Assembly (NCBI GenBank): GCA_030762935.1
Contig: CM060895.1
Span: 77,642,001 to 77,706,000 of the forward strand
Direction: 5' to 3'
DNA from: Hymenopus coronatus
Lineage: Eukaryota > Arthropoda > Insecta > Mantodea > Hymenopodidae
DNA: 64,000 nucleotides
Part shown: positions 45,086 through 56,798 of the stretch, piece by piece
Layout: each line of letters starts with the position of its first letter
How positions within the stretch are numbered: the first letter of the stretch is position 1
Notes under the pieces: model-generated
Told to the model about the DNA's origin: nothing
What the model saw: the letters and a program-made list of their open reading frames with translations, nothing else
The model's database searches: none
Program-made: the position numbers and the translations under genes

Positions 45086-45388
45086 TTGATTTCAAGTTTA
45101 AACTATTTAAACTTTTCTCAAGAGGGAAGTCCTTTCTTTTCATCCCTATTGTTTTACACTCGGAATGCAGATGCCAACCTAATTTCAATTGTTTCATATA
45201 GCAACCAGCTTTTGAAAGATTTGGCTATCGCTTTAGCCTAGTGTTTGCCTATTTCCCTCCAACTTACAAGAAAGCAAGCAATAATTTATCTCGATTAACC
45301 ATGACATAGATAAAACAATATTGTTTTCTAAGGAAAATTTGTTTTGGAGCAGCCACACGTGTCATGTGAATGGCACACTCAGATTTTT
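44474..45388 (-). mobile_element. HP element, full length, first of a tandem pair
   Basis: Starts ACTTTCTCCAGTATGTATTT. A run at 44597-44616. An (AT)n expansion lies at 45025-45083. It ends GTCATGTGAATGGCACACTC plus AGATTTTT, and the next copy starts at the following base. Confidence 0.8.
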
Positions 45389-46182
45389 ACTTTCTCTACA
45401 CGTACTATGTAGGTACATAGTGTTTAGAAGAAATATTGTATTCCACTAAAAAATTCTATACTGAGATTTCACCGTAAATATATGTTTTGAGGTACCCTAA
45501 GTTCAAAAAAGCCTTTATAGGAAAATAAGAGACTGTTGACAGCATAGCTCAAAAAACGAAAAGACCGTTAATTACCAAACTCAGTATTTACGTTTGATGT
45601 CTTCCAACAGGAAAATGTTCAAGAAATTACCCTATATGAGTACATGACCTTTGAAACTTTTGGATCTAACAATTTTGATTAAAGTAGCCATACTTTAGCT
45701 ATTTACAGCACAAATAAAATGTAAATATTGGATTTTATGACGATAGCTTCTGAAGAACTGTTCATTCTGGATAGATTTTCTAAATTTTACATAACTGGTA
45801 AACCGCATACTACACAAAAAAATATATATTTCATTAAAATACACAATTTATGACATATTTTTGCTGCAGAGACATTCCTTTTTATTAGTTTCAATTTTGA
45901 AATACGCATTTTCTCAAGTGGGATTACCTTTTGTTTCACCTTTTTTGTTTTCATGAAAATGGAAAACCAACTGAACTTAATTTTTTTGCATTTTATCGAT
46001 CGACTTTCAAAGGCTATCGCTTTAGCCTGATATATTCCGTTATTTCCCTTGTGTTTATAGGGAATCAAATAGTGATTGTGTTAATGTTTTAGATAGAAGA
46101 AGAATATTTTGTAAGTTTTTTTTTTTTTTTTGCAGAACAGTTAGAAAAAGTCATATGAATGCATCACAATAGATTTTTTAAA
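45389..46182 (-). mobile_element. HP element, second of a tandem pair
   Basis: Starts ACTTTCTCTACACGTACTAT with a good palindrome around 45410-45425. The microsatellite has been lost entirely (AAAATAAGAGACTGTTGACA). It ends AGTCATATGAATGCATCACA. Confidence 0.8.
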
Positions 46183-46184
46183 AA

Positions 46185-46345
46185 TATATTTTCCCTCAGA
46201 GGTTGCCAACTTGGCAATCAGGAGGATAGAATTAGATTGAACACAACACTGAAACACATAACACTAAATGTCCATGTCGGGATTCCAACCCACACCCCTT
46301 TCGCGGCAGAACGTCACGTAAGTACTTTGTTTCGGGCTATATAGT
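46185..46345 (-). mobile_element. tRNA-like SINE, family unassigned
   Basis: The minus strand carries GTGTGGGTTGGAATCCCGAC, a good box B, downstream of GTACTTACGTGACGTTCTGC. The body ends at TTGGCAACCTCTGAGGG. Confidence 0.4.
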
Positions 46346-46514
46346 GTAATATGAATCTCCTGGCCCGGTTGCTATTACTACACTTGTGTTGTTTTGTTTA
46401 CTCCCTGTTTTTAGTGCCTCCTTTAATATCTAAAGGCCATATCGAGGACTTTGCCTTCGAACAACTCGTTGACTGTAGTTTTTTTTTAATATTGAATTTG
46501 TAATAATTTATTTT

Positions 46515-46678
46515 CTTTAAAGACACATATTCACTCTCAAGAAATACACACTTCCAGACTCTGGGGGTAGGATAGGGAATGAATCTGGTTAAAGAAGAAT
46601 TTCCTGCCCCAACTGGGAATCGAACACGGGACCTCCGGGTGAAAGTCAGCGCGCTAACCACTCAACCATGCAGGCAGC
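46515..46678 (-). mobile_element. SINE family C
   Basis: Minus-strand head CTGCCTGCATGGTTGAGTGG (box A) and CGTGTTCGATTCCCAGTTG (box B). The body AATTCTTCTTTAACCAGATT and AGAGTCTGGAAGTGTGTATT matches the array copies at 8.2-9.0 kb. Confidence 0.75.
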
Positions 46679-47239
46679 CTGTAGTATGTAGTATATTTCT
46701 GATGTGACTATTTAATTTACTTATCATTAGAGTACCCTTGCATATCTTTCGGTATGTATTGGAATTTTCGATTCTGAGATGCGCGAGTGCACACACATAC
46801 GCACACACACAGAAGCGCATATTTTCACAAAAATTTTCAAGAATACTCCGCAATCCCAAACTATACTTTATACGGAGTCATTTCCGGTATTTCTTACCAG
46901 AATTTACATACCTTTAATGCTTGACAAGCATTTCATGGATATTTAATGTTAATTAATGTGTGCTTTGTTTTAAACATTATTTATGTTTTGTTTCATCAAT
47001 ACGTTTTGTTTCCCGGCGTTTTCTGTGTTTTCGTACACAGTTTGTGCCTATATACGTGTTACACTTATAGCCATGTTTATGCACATTTCTCTTTCATTTC
47101 CCATATAGACAGAATGTCCTTGTTTAACGTTTATGATATTGTTAAACATTATGTTGGTAGCGGCTACTATCCAGTGAATACACTGTTCGGAGGTTGGTAT
47201 CGCGCTCGCCAGAGTCATCGCGTAGAACTATCGGAAAAG
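46679..47239. other. unassigned; possible HP scraps at 46780-46875
   Basis: ACACACATACGCACACACAC and TTTTCAAGAATACTCCGCAA resemble HP blocks but are too short to be sure. The open frame 46946-47296 (+) ends in a T-run translation and shows no domain. Confidence 0.35.
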
Positions 47240-47313
47240 TTTTTTTTTTTTTTTTTTTTTTTTTTTGTAGTGTTTAACGCCCGCTTTAACTACTAATGGC
47301 ACCGCAGGCGGTA
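47240..47313 (-). mobile_element. SINE family A tail fragment
   Basis: T run (47240-47266) then GTAGTGTTTAACGCCCGCTT and CTAATGGCACCGCAGGCGG. This is a 5'-truncated copy of the same length class as the one at 52611. GGAAAAGTTT occurs on both sides (47233 and 47312), a likely target duplication. Confidence 0.75.
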
Positions 47314-47996
47314 GGAAAAGTTTCGATTAGGTACAACAAACACAATGAGGAAAATGTCTTTGCATTCGGTATTTTGATGATCACAATTATAATTGCAGTT
47401 ACATAAGTAAAAACAAACTATCTAAGAAGCATTAATCGAAACTGAGATTTAACAGATCGTTTATAAATTGCGGTCATACTTTTAAAGAAAGAGAGGCTTA
47501 AACGTTTACAAATTAATAAAATTTACTCTAAGTAAAATAAAACAAAAATTTAATCTACAAATATTCTAAACACTAGCTTTGCTGCATTTTATGTATAATG
47601 AAATTTTAAGAATAATTAAAACACACTTTACCCAACAGCATTCCAAGGTGTGCATATGTTCCAGTGCCAAAAATAATTTTGATATAGCTCCATCCTTACA
47701 GAATTCATTTATAAGCACGAACATAACACAGGAAATATAAACTAGCAGCCAAATAGCATACTGTTGAGTCAAAGCTGCACAGAAAATAACTAGCTTGAAG
47801 AACTCAGCGTTGTTACAGACTAATCATTGGCTTACTTCTCTAAGAACAATATTTACGCAATTATACAAGTGGACAAACCATTGAAAATTTAACAGATCCG
47901 GCAAAGAAATGGAAAGGTATCTTCCTCAAAAACGAATATTAAAACTCGCGAAAATAAACTCTTTACAAATGTAAGACATAACAATGTTCCTTTTTT
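47314..47996. other. unassigned, with a hydrophobic minus-strand frame
   Basis: The frame at 47566-47772 (-) extends upstream without a stop (NNAEFFKLVIFCAALTQQYA) and has a membrane-like segment QYAIWLLVYISCVMFVLI. It recalls an exon of an insect chemoreceptor-like protein, but no diagnostic motif is present, and T-rich sequence produces such peptides by chance. Confidence 0.25.
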
Positions 47997-48134
47997 ACTT
48001 TCTCTATATGCATTATGTACATAGTGTATAGAGAAGGTATTGCACTCCACCCAAAAATTCGATACCGAGATTCACCGGAAATATATGTTTTAGGGTTCCC
48101 AATATCCAAAAACAGCATTTTCACAAAAAGGTCC

Positions 48135-48176
<42 letters not shown>

Positions 48177-48876
48177 GTGTGTCAGTGTGCCTGTGAACAC
48201 GATAACTCAAAAACGAAAAGTCGGTAAAATACCAAACTTGGTATTTAAGTTCAGTATCTTCCAGGGATGCGACACGAAGATTTTGAGAAAAATCCCACCA
48301 CTCCCAACTACCCTTTACATGGAACTTTTTTTCAAAAATTTTGATTTTTTCAAAAAAGGCTCTAACGATTTTGATTAAAATTTCGTATATTAAAGATATT
48401 TACCTGACAAATAAAATGTATATCTTGAATTTTTTGGGAATAGCCTCTGAAGAGTAGTTTATTCTGGATGAATTTTACTGAATTTTGAATAACTGCTAAA
48501 CCATAAGAGATGGACAAAAGCTTACTGCACAAAAAATGTAGAGCACGTTAAAACACACAATTTATGTTATATATTCGTAAGTTCGTCGTTTTTGAGACAT
48601 TACTTATTTTTGGTTTCTGCTATGAAAAACATACCTTTCTCATACAGGAACTTGTCAACTCCTATCCCTATAAACAAAGGAACTTCATTGACATAGCAAC
48701 CAGCTTTTGACTATCATTTTAACCTATGGTAGTCCCTTATTTCACTTCTACTTACAAGGTAGCAAGTAATAAGACTATTTCTGCTCATTTTTTCTGATTA
48801 GCTCTGTAAGCTTTTTAAGAATAATTTGTGGCAGAGATATAGAGAAAGTTATGTGAATGGTACACATCAGATTTTT
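47997..48876 (-). mobile_element. HP element, full length (880 bp)
   Basis: Same length as the copy at 441-1320. It has a palindrome at 47999-48035, a (TG)n block at 48138-48173, AAACCATAAGAGATGGACAA and the end TGAATGGTACACATCAGATT. T runs flank both sides. Together with 441-1320 it defines the family consensus in this window. Confidence 0.85.
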
Positions 48877-49904
48877 TCAAAACTATTTATTTTGGGTCGA
48901 TTTAATAGCATGGTCATATCGCGACCTTGTTGGTATATAAACCTCTGTACTGAACATATGCTGAAATCCGGTGTTTTTCCTCCTCTCCCACCAACACCTC
49001 TTCCACGAAAATAGTAACCTAATAGCTGCGCTAGGTATTGTGAGAAACAAAAAAGAAGCTCTTCTGCTAGTCTCATCACTGCTGCCAACCTAGTATTTCT
49101 TCACTGTAAAAATCTCCAAGAGAATTACAAGACAATTTTTCTACCTTCTCGGCCAAATATATAATATAGGCGGTTGATTATATATATATTAATAGGTTTT
49201 ATAAACTCTTCCTGTTTATCATGTTTATTCGGCGCATTCATTAGTTCTCAAAATGAGTCAACTTTAGCTTCGATTAATTATATGTTTAACTTTTTTTTAA
49301 TAGATTTAAGTTTAATAAACTATGATTAAAACATTTGCACTTAAAAAACTAAAAACATTTTAATATTCTACAAACTATTAAAGCTCTTCTATATGACCCT
49401 GCCTAAGGAAAGGACCCAAAATTCGAAAAAAAATATATAAACATATGAACAAATACTGTTTATAAAATAAACATTTGTGTCAATGTATGAATTTTAATAA
49501 TGAAGAGAATAAAAAAAAACAGTAAACGTTAATTTGTAAAATAAACTTTGTTTTTCTAAGTAAATCACTTATCATGTTATAACAATTTAAATTTCGTGTT
49601 ATGAAATTGATCATTAAAGTTGGGCAGTTTTGAACATAAAATATCTTAAGGGGTTGGACCTATTTGTTGAATTATTTAGCGAATACAGTTTGAATATACA
49701 TTCACGGAATGTACATTCGTCACACAAATACTAATTTTATTAATTAGCTATCTGCCCTACCCACCATTAGAAGGATGCATTTCCCTCAGTGTACAAAAAA
49801 AATTCCGCATAGGAATTGTTTTTATAGGTTACATAAGAGTCAATAATACTAACCTGGAATTTGAAACCTCTGGTTGACAAAATCAATTTAACAATAATAA
49901 TAAC

Positions 49905-49962
<58 letters not shown>

Positions 49963-51375
49963 TTAATAATAATAATAATAATAGTAATAAAAAAAATCAG
50001 AAACTCCACATTAAGGTAATTCACCTTCTGTTACCTATTTATTGTGTTTTTCTTATTTTGTTCTCTCTTACCTCATCTGGGCTGTCAAATTGTGCCACTT
50101 TGCTCACCTTCCTTTTGTCTTTTGTTCAGTTGGCGTTCTGTGATCGATTCATCCTGCTGATGATCAATTACGTCCCGATTATCCTAGTAATTTAGAGAAC
50201 GAGGACGTAGAGGATATTTGAGTATTAGTGGAGCAATATTTCTGAATTCATAAAAGTATTACTTCTAGTATGTAAGAACTTTTGGCACATTTTTTCTTGG
50301 GGATGGTTCAGTAATGACAGTTTAAGGAAATTGGCAGCTTTACGGGAATATTTCGTGGATACCAACTATAGCCTTCAGGAACAAAATATATATATATATA
50401 TATATATTTTTATCGCAAAAATGTATTTGTAAATTTGGTGTACTATATTAAAGGGAATCAAAAGTGTCTGCTACCAGACGAAGAAAGAAAATTAAAAACT
50501 GACACCTATTTTATATCTGCATTTGCTAATAAGAGTCCCTTTGGTGATTCATGCAGGCTTGTACCAACATTATTTTTAATTGGGTTGAAGGTCTAGCAAG
50601 ATAACATAAAAAGACGCAGTTCATAGTTTCAAGTGAAATATGGCACCAAGATCCAAAAATTGATAATTTACATCTATGTCACGTTTTCTTTCTTTGTTTT
50701 ATCTCCTCTCATCAAATTACGAGTTCTGAGTTGGAATCTCTTTTCTTGCTGGATTATACGAGTATATGTTTTAATGATTCCAGCCCTTTTTGGAACATAA
50801 ACTATTTCACATAGGAGAATTCCATTAGTTTTTTATGAAAATTTTAGTTTTTTTTTTTTTCAATTAAGGAATTACGATATGTATATTTTAATAGTATATT
50901 CAGATAATATAATTTTCTTTTATAAATAAGCCATTTTTAATTTTATTACAACACTGTTGGAGTCACACTAACAAAAATACAACTTTAAAATATATTTATT
51001 CCCTAATCTCTAAGCAGCAGCTTATAAAAAGACAGACTATACATTTTGAAGAAAAAAAATCAGAAATAAAAACTTAAAAATTAACAAATGTGTAGTATTT
51101 TTCTGAAATCATAATAACCAATACTTTCCAAGCTATATTTTAATCTTCACATCTTACAAAGAAATTAAAAAATGACTGATTTTAAATACTTCACATCTGT
51201 GCAATAAGAAACAAAGATTTGCGTTCTGAGATAAAAATCTGTAAAATCAACTGGGCCTCATAAGTACAGATTTTGGATGTTCATAAATGTATAAGAGCCG
51301 GATAGATTACAAGTTGTGCTGCATGCAAGTTATGATTTAGACTACAGATTTTATAACTGCAGCCCATTCTACATT
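48877..51375. other. AT-rich region without identified features
   Basis: I find no HP, SINE, TIR or exon signal in 2.5 kb apart from microsatellites: (ATA)n at 49892-49990 and (AT)n at 50389-50407. This is the longest repeat-poor stretch of the window. Confidence 0.4.
49892..49990 (+). repeat. (AAT)n microsatellite
   Basis: About 30 slightly interrupted AAT units. Confidence 0.95.
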
Positions 51376-52010
51376 AGTATGTACAATGTAGTGAAGATAA
51401 TACATTCCATCCAAAAATTCGATAGCGTTGATTTCACCGCGAATACATGTTTTGAATATTCTGCCAAATTGCCCACCCCAACTACAATTAACGTGGAAAG
51501 TTTTTCTAAATTTCCGATTTTCTCAAAAATGGCTCTAATGATTTTGATGCTGTATATTAAAGATATGCATCATAAATAAAATATGTATCTTTAATTTTGA
51601 GGAAAAAGGGATAGGCATATCTTACTACACAAAATTTATAATGTTAAAACACACAATTTATGTGAAATACATTTTTTTGGCGATATTCCTTTTTATATTT
51701 GGGGGGGGGTTAAATTCCCAAACACTTATGCTTTTCTAAAATGAGAAGTTATCATTTGCCTTTCTTTCTTTTTTAATTCTGGTCATTTAAATGGTACGGA
51801 ATTTAAAACCATCACAGAGTGACCAGCTCTTAAAAGATTCATATCGCTTTAGCCTAGTGAATTCCCTTATATCCTTGAACCTATAAGAAAGTATGTAGTA
51901 AATTAATGTCTGCGATTATTTTTCTTGATCAGCATGAAGTAGATAGAAGAAGTTTTTGTAAGAATAGTTTGTGGCAGAATAGCTGGAGAAGATCAGGAGA
52001 TTGTGGCACA
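51376..52010 (-). mobile_element. HP element, internally deleted
   Basis: CATCCAAAAATTCGATAGCG and CGCGAATACATGTTTTGAAT are joined directly to GCCCACCCCAACTACAATTA, so the microsatellite block is missing. It ends AATAGCTGGAGAAGATCAGG. Confidence 0.65.
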
Positions 52011-52084
52011 TTATATCTTTTCCATCAGAGCTGTGGTAAATGTATGATTTATATGAAATTCTGTGAAGGCGATTTAGTCCAAGT

Positions 52085-52410
52085 ATGTAGTGGATGGAGA
52101 AGGTATTGTAAGGATTGCAGAAAACTTCGTTCTCGAAACTTCACCGCAAATACTACTTTTGAGGCTCATTGAATAAATAATGTATTTTAAAAGATGACTT
52201 GTAGTTTTGTATGTCTGAGTGTGTGGTGTATGTATGAGAACATCATAGCTCTAAAGCGAAAACACGTTTAAATCTCAAAATTGCTACTCAGTGCTCTACA
52301 TCTTACAGAGATGCGTCACGTAGATTTTCAAAAAAAATACCCTATCACAAACTACCCTTTGCACAGAATATTTTCCGGAATACCTGATTTCTTAAAAATA
52401 CCTTACCAAT
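52085..52410 (-). mobile_element. HP fragment
   Basis: GTGGATGGAGAAGGTATTGT, AACTTCACCGCAAATACTAC, ATCATAGCTCTAAAGCGAAA and CACAAACTACCCTTTGCACA. Confidence 0.65.
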
Positions 52411-52555
52411 ATAGAATTTGTGTATAAATGTGTGTCCGCATTTAGCATTCCTGATAACAAAATATTACAAAGCTTTAGTATGATCAAACCTTCTATGGGA
52501 AGTTACAGGGGTTATTGTAAGTGGTAAATACGATACTATTAATATCCAAAATTTA

Positions 52556-53181
52556 CAAAGCTTGCTCAAAGTGACTTCCTCCTGCTTTGATGTATTCCCT
52601 GAGCCTGTGTCCGGCTGCGGTGCCATTAGTAGTTAAAGCGGGCGTTAAACACTACCAAAAAAAAAAAAAAAAATGAGCCTGTGTTCTATGTTTTGCCGTA
52701 CGCAATGGAAAACTTCTGGAGTGTTTCTCACTGCAACTTCGTCAAATGCATTTTGGATACGATCCCTCAAAGTATTGCACTCATATACGGGCGTTAAATA
52801 CACCAAAGATTTTAAGGTTCTCCAGAGGTCAAAATCCATTGGATTTAAAGCTGGCGATAGGGCAGGCCATGCAATGGATTCCCATCGACCAATCCATCTG
52901 GTTGTCGGGACACGTACATTCTCAGAGTAGGTGAGTTGAAACATCTTGTGCATAAATCACATACGTTGTATGGCGTCTAGAAGCACATAATCAAGTAAAT
53001 GAAGCAATATATTTCTGAGAAACTGTAGGTACTTTTGTTCATTAAGACTTGCCGGAAGAAATAGAGACCAATAATATATGATTCCATCCCTAGTTTGAAG
53101 CTGAACTTCTGATGCCATTGTCCTTCCAGTTGTGATTATTACGATAATTGACCATAGCACGTGTAAATACAAATTCTTCAA
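52556..53181 (-). mobile_element. mariner-like transposase remnant with nested SINE
   Basis: The minus-strand frame from 53181 reads LNEQKYLQFLRNILLHLL, then RM-stop-FMHKMFQLTYSENV, RWIGRWESIAWPALSPALNP, MDFDLWRTLKSLVYLTPV, IQNAFDEVAVRNTPEVFHC, and, after the nested SINE, KAGGSHFEQAL and a stop at about 52556. These are the second half of a DDE transposase (MWFxHDGAPAH, WPxRSPDLNPxDFFLWG, GxHFE). The tryptophan codon of the MWF block is a stop, and the catalytic Asp of HDGAPAH is gone. TIRs were not found, so the true ends are unknown. Confidence 0.8.
52611..52673 (+). mobile_element. SINE family A, 5'-truncated, with target-site duplication
   Basis: Only the last ~45 bp of family A plus an A17 tail (GCGGTGCCATTAGTAGTTAA, GCGGGCGTTAAACACTACC). 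TGAGCCTGTGT is duplicated at 52600-52610 and 52674-52684. The insertion splits the reading frame of the mariner transposase. Confidence 0.9.
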
Positions 53182-53329
53182 TGAATAGAGGAAATATTAA
53201 GAATTCCATAAACACAGCACACTGTTGTAACGCGTTGACAAAAAGATAATCCTGGCTGAAATTTTGCCATATTTAATCGTTGTTAAAGATAGTACGAGTA
53301 CAGAAGTTTTGTTGAGGTGGGTTGATTTA

Positions 53330-53520
53330 TTGAAAAGTACGTACCGTATCCTTGGAAGACAGTTTTATACCAATTATGGCGATTTAACAGACTTTCCGTT
53401 TTCTTTTCATACACATACACTTACGCGGGGGGATCTTTTTCCACAAAAGTTTCAGTTTGGACCCGATGACCTCAAAAAAATGCATTTCCAGTGGAATCTC
53501 AATGGTGAATGCTTTTACCC
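53330..53520 (+). mobile_element. HP fragment
   Basis: CGTATCCTTGGAAGACAGTT, ACAGACTTTCCGTTTTCTTT, CACATACACTTACGCGGGGG and CATTTCCAGTGGAATCTCAA, without the terminus. Confidence 0.55.
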
Positions 53521-53699
53521 ATAAGAGATTTATAAAATAGCTAGCAGATGAAACATTTTCTCCCTGAAAGTTTTAAGCATTTAAATTACAAGGGTGCTTC
53601 TATCAATCTATGCATCAAAATTTAAAACCAAAATAGGTAACTCTTATAAAATGTTTCTATATTTTAACATAAGGGCTATGCTACTGCTTGTCTCGAGAA

Positions 53700-54797
53700 C
53701 AGGGGCCTGTTTCACAACATTTATAATTTACATATTAGCAATTTATAAATAACGGAAAGATTACAAATGCTTGTAAAATCTGTTTCAGAATAAAAGTTTG
53801 ACAACTTGTAAAGTTATCTAGATCTTCAATTTACAAAAGTAAACATAATGAGCATTCTGTCATATTCCCGATCAAATCACCTCCAACCATGTGTTACAAA
53901 AAATACTAAAGAGCTCCCTATATCTAGCACATTCCATAAGTAATATAGGTATATTTAATCTGAAATAAACTATATAAAGCTATTTAATCGTATTGGAAGA
54001 TTCAAATATATCAAATATTAACTAACATAATTACAACATCTATTGTAACTTACATTGGCTGATGTACTGTGATTTGATTGGACGTTTGCAGAATGTATAT
54101 TATTACATAAACATTGCGTAGATTCGTGTAAACGCAAAGCCGGTATACATAATGTGCACTTTGAGGTTAGAATTTCACTTTTACCTGTTGCATACTGAAT
54201 GTGATGTCCTATATCTTACTATAACAATGTCATTGCAAAAGAAGACATCCTAAAACTCTCATTGTATTCATAAAGAGGCGTAAGTCATGACTATTCCTGA
54301 GCCTATAATGTTTGTGTCTTCTGCAACTGCTACTAAATAGTAGGTATTTTATGCAATTTTCAGATATGTTGTTTTGTTATTTTTGTTTTTTGGTAGTGTT
54401 TAAGGCCCGCTTCAACTACTTGTGACACCGCAGGCGGTGATACATGAATGAAGATGAAGCACCGATGGAATGGCGGGGGATACCGGGGAACCCGGAGATA
54501 ATCGGCCCAGATCTGTTGTGGTGTATACTTAATTGTATTCTTTTCTATGTAATTTTGCTCACAAGTATTAAAAAACCATTTGTAGATAAACGGCTTACTT
54601 TACAAACGTAAATTACAAATATATGGAATTACAATTTTTTTGCGAAACAAAACACTTGATAACTTATAAAATTTCACTTCTAAACATTTAAGTTTGTTAG
54701 TAATTGAGTTTTTTAAGCACTCATTGAGAAACAGATTTTTAAAAACTACAATGTTTGCAGTTAACAGAGCTTGTAAACATTGTGAAACAGGCCACAG
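53700..54797. mobile_element. TIR element (GGCCTGTTTCACAA ends) with nested SINE A
   Basis: Left end GGGGCCTGTTTCACAACATT and reverse-complemented right end GTGGCCTGTTTCACAATGTT are inverted, with continued weaker similarity (AATTTACA.., AAAATCTGTTTC..). No coding is seen. The class is undetermined; the ends resemble GGGCCTGTTTCA-type MITEs (PIF/Harbinger-like), but I cannot define a target duplication. Confidence 0.6.
54379..54520 (-). mobile_element. SINE family A, 5'-truncated
   Basis: TTTTTTGGTAGTGTTTAAGG, CACCGCAGGCGGTGATACAT and GGGATACCGGGGAACCCGGA. The tRNA head is missing. Confidence 0.75.
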
Positions 54798-55465
54798 GGA
54801 TCAACTATTTTACACATCGAGATGGAATTCACAAATATCTGTGTTTACTTATGATAGTTTACATTCTCTCCCACAATAAAGACTGTCACTGTTATTAATA
54901 CATTACATCATTCTTAGTAACACCTCTTCCCAGCACCCTCCTTTCACTTTTTTATTTGCTAACCTAGTGGAGGTTTCTGGTTACTTTTTCTTTCAAATGT
55001 TGGTGACATCAGTACGGTATCAACTGACAGCCTTGGCCGTGACAGCTGACTGTAGTAGTGAACCGCGGTTAAAAATGGTATCGCGTCGGTATACCTTCTC
55101 GTACAAATTAGCGGTTTTTTTTTATATTGTGTATGACACAGGTCATAAACTTAGCGATTCTAGTCTCCACACTAAATTTTGTTTTTATGTTTAATGGAAA
55201 TGTCTTTACTTCTCCGTACATAGCATATTATTTGATGTTTTCAGATGTGGTGTCCGTCTTTGTCTACGCGCGAAAAGAACACCATTAGCTTGCTTGTGAA
55301 ATTCTAGGTTAACAATAGCCTGTGACGTGTGTAATGTATTGTGTGACATTTGAAGTGAACTGAAATACTGTGGGGTAAGAAAGACTTCAAGCTAGAGGTA
55401 AGCTTTCAGTTATTTAGCTGCATTTGAGAATTGTTTGATTTTTGTTTTAAACTGCTGTGTTTATT
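54798..55465. other. unassigned; possible promoter and first exon
   Basis: A short plus-strand frame from 55075 reads MVSRRYTFSYKLAV and then runs into a T tract. The pattern K/R-x-Y-T-x-x-F/Y-K-L-x-V resembles the start of CENP-B/pogo-type HTH domains. A donor-like GAGGTAAGC lies at about 55395. Both are weak; I would not call a gene. Confidence 0.2.
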
Positions 55466-55627
55466 ACTTTCTCTATACGTACTATGTACATAGTGTATAG
55501 AGAAGGTATTGCATTGTACCCAAAAATTCGATACCGAGATTTCACCGGAAATGCATGTTTTGAGACCACCTGCATTCAACAAAAGCATTTTTAGAAAAAT
55601 GTCCGTGTGTGTGTCTGTCTGTACACA

Positions 55628-55658
<31 letters not shown>

Positions 55659-56321
55659 GTGTGTCTGTGGGCAGCATAGCTCAAAAACGAAAAGACCGTT
55701 AAATACCAACCTTGGTAATTAATTTCAGTATCTTCCAAGGATGCAATACGAAAATTTTCAAGAAAATTTCCACACCCCCAACTACCCTTCACATGGAAAA
55801 ATATTCGAAAACTTTGATTTTTCTAAAAAATGGCTCTAGCGATTTTGATTAAAATATCATATATTAAAGATAAATACTTAACAAATAATATGTCTATCTT
55901 GAATTTTCTGGGAATAGTCTCTGAAGACTACTTTATTCTGGATGAATTTTACGGAATTTTGTGTAACTCGTAAACCGTAAGAGATAGACAAATCTTACCA
56001 CACAAAAATGTAGATCACGTTAAAACACACAATTTATGTTATGTACATTTTTTTCGTGGAGTTGGTCGTTTTAGAGATGTTCCTTGTTTTTGGTTTCAAC
56101 TTTAAAAAGCTTGCACTTTTCTCATACAGGAATTTGTCAACTCCTGTCCATACAAGCTTCACATAGCAGCCATCTTTTGCTATCACTTTAACCTATACTA
56201 CTCCCTTATTTCGCTTTTACTTACAGGGAACCAAGTAATAAGACCATTTCTGCTAATTTTTTCTAACTTAGCATGAAGTAAATAGAAACATAAACTTTTT
56301 AACAAAAAGTTGTTGCAGAGG
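55466..56321 (-). mobile_element. HP element, nearly complete, cut by LINE insertion
   Basis: A very well preserved copy: ACTTTCTCTATACGTACTAT, palindrome, (TG)n at 55601-55662, TACCGTTAAATACC-type block and CTCATACAGGAATTTGTCAA. It stops at GTTGCAGAGG, about 45 bp before the expected end, where the LINE 3' tail starts. Confidence 0.85.
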
Positions 56322-56798
56322 TATGAATGAATGAATAAGTGTGTTTATTAACATAGCAATATCATACATAGAATTTCAACCGTCGCACGGGTCCACAGAC
56401 CGTACGTGCTTTTGTAATACACATTACAAGCAATATTAAAACAACAACCACAACAAAGGATTAAAAGAGTAAACACGAAAATAAAAAGACAAAGGAAATA
56501 CAGAGTCAAAAGCAATATTAAACAACAATAAAATTAAGAGTGAATCCGAAATATAAAAATACAAAGATATTCAAATATAGCAATTTAAATTTACAGCACA
56601 GAGTACACCTTCATAAATGCACCCTCTTATAGTAGATAATTACACTTAAAAGACATATATACACATAATATATACAACCCTAGCACAACAGTGACCTAAG
56701 TATGAAATAATATATATGTATGTAGAACATTGTAGTCACTTTTGTTTAGTTGATCTTATCCCCCCCCCTTCTCTATTGGCAGCCTCCTCAGATCTCAG

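Noticed and set aside
49767..50024. Poly-isoleucine frame
   Set aside because: Translation of the (AAT)n microsatellite.
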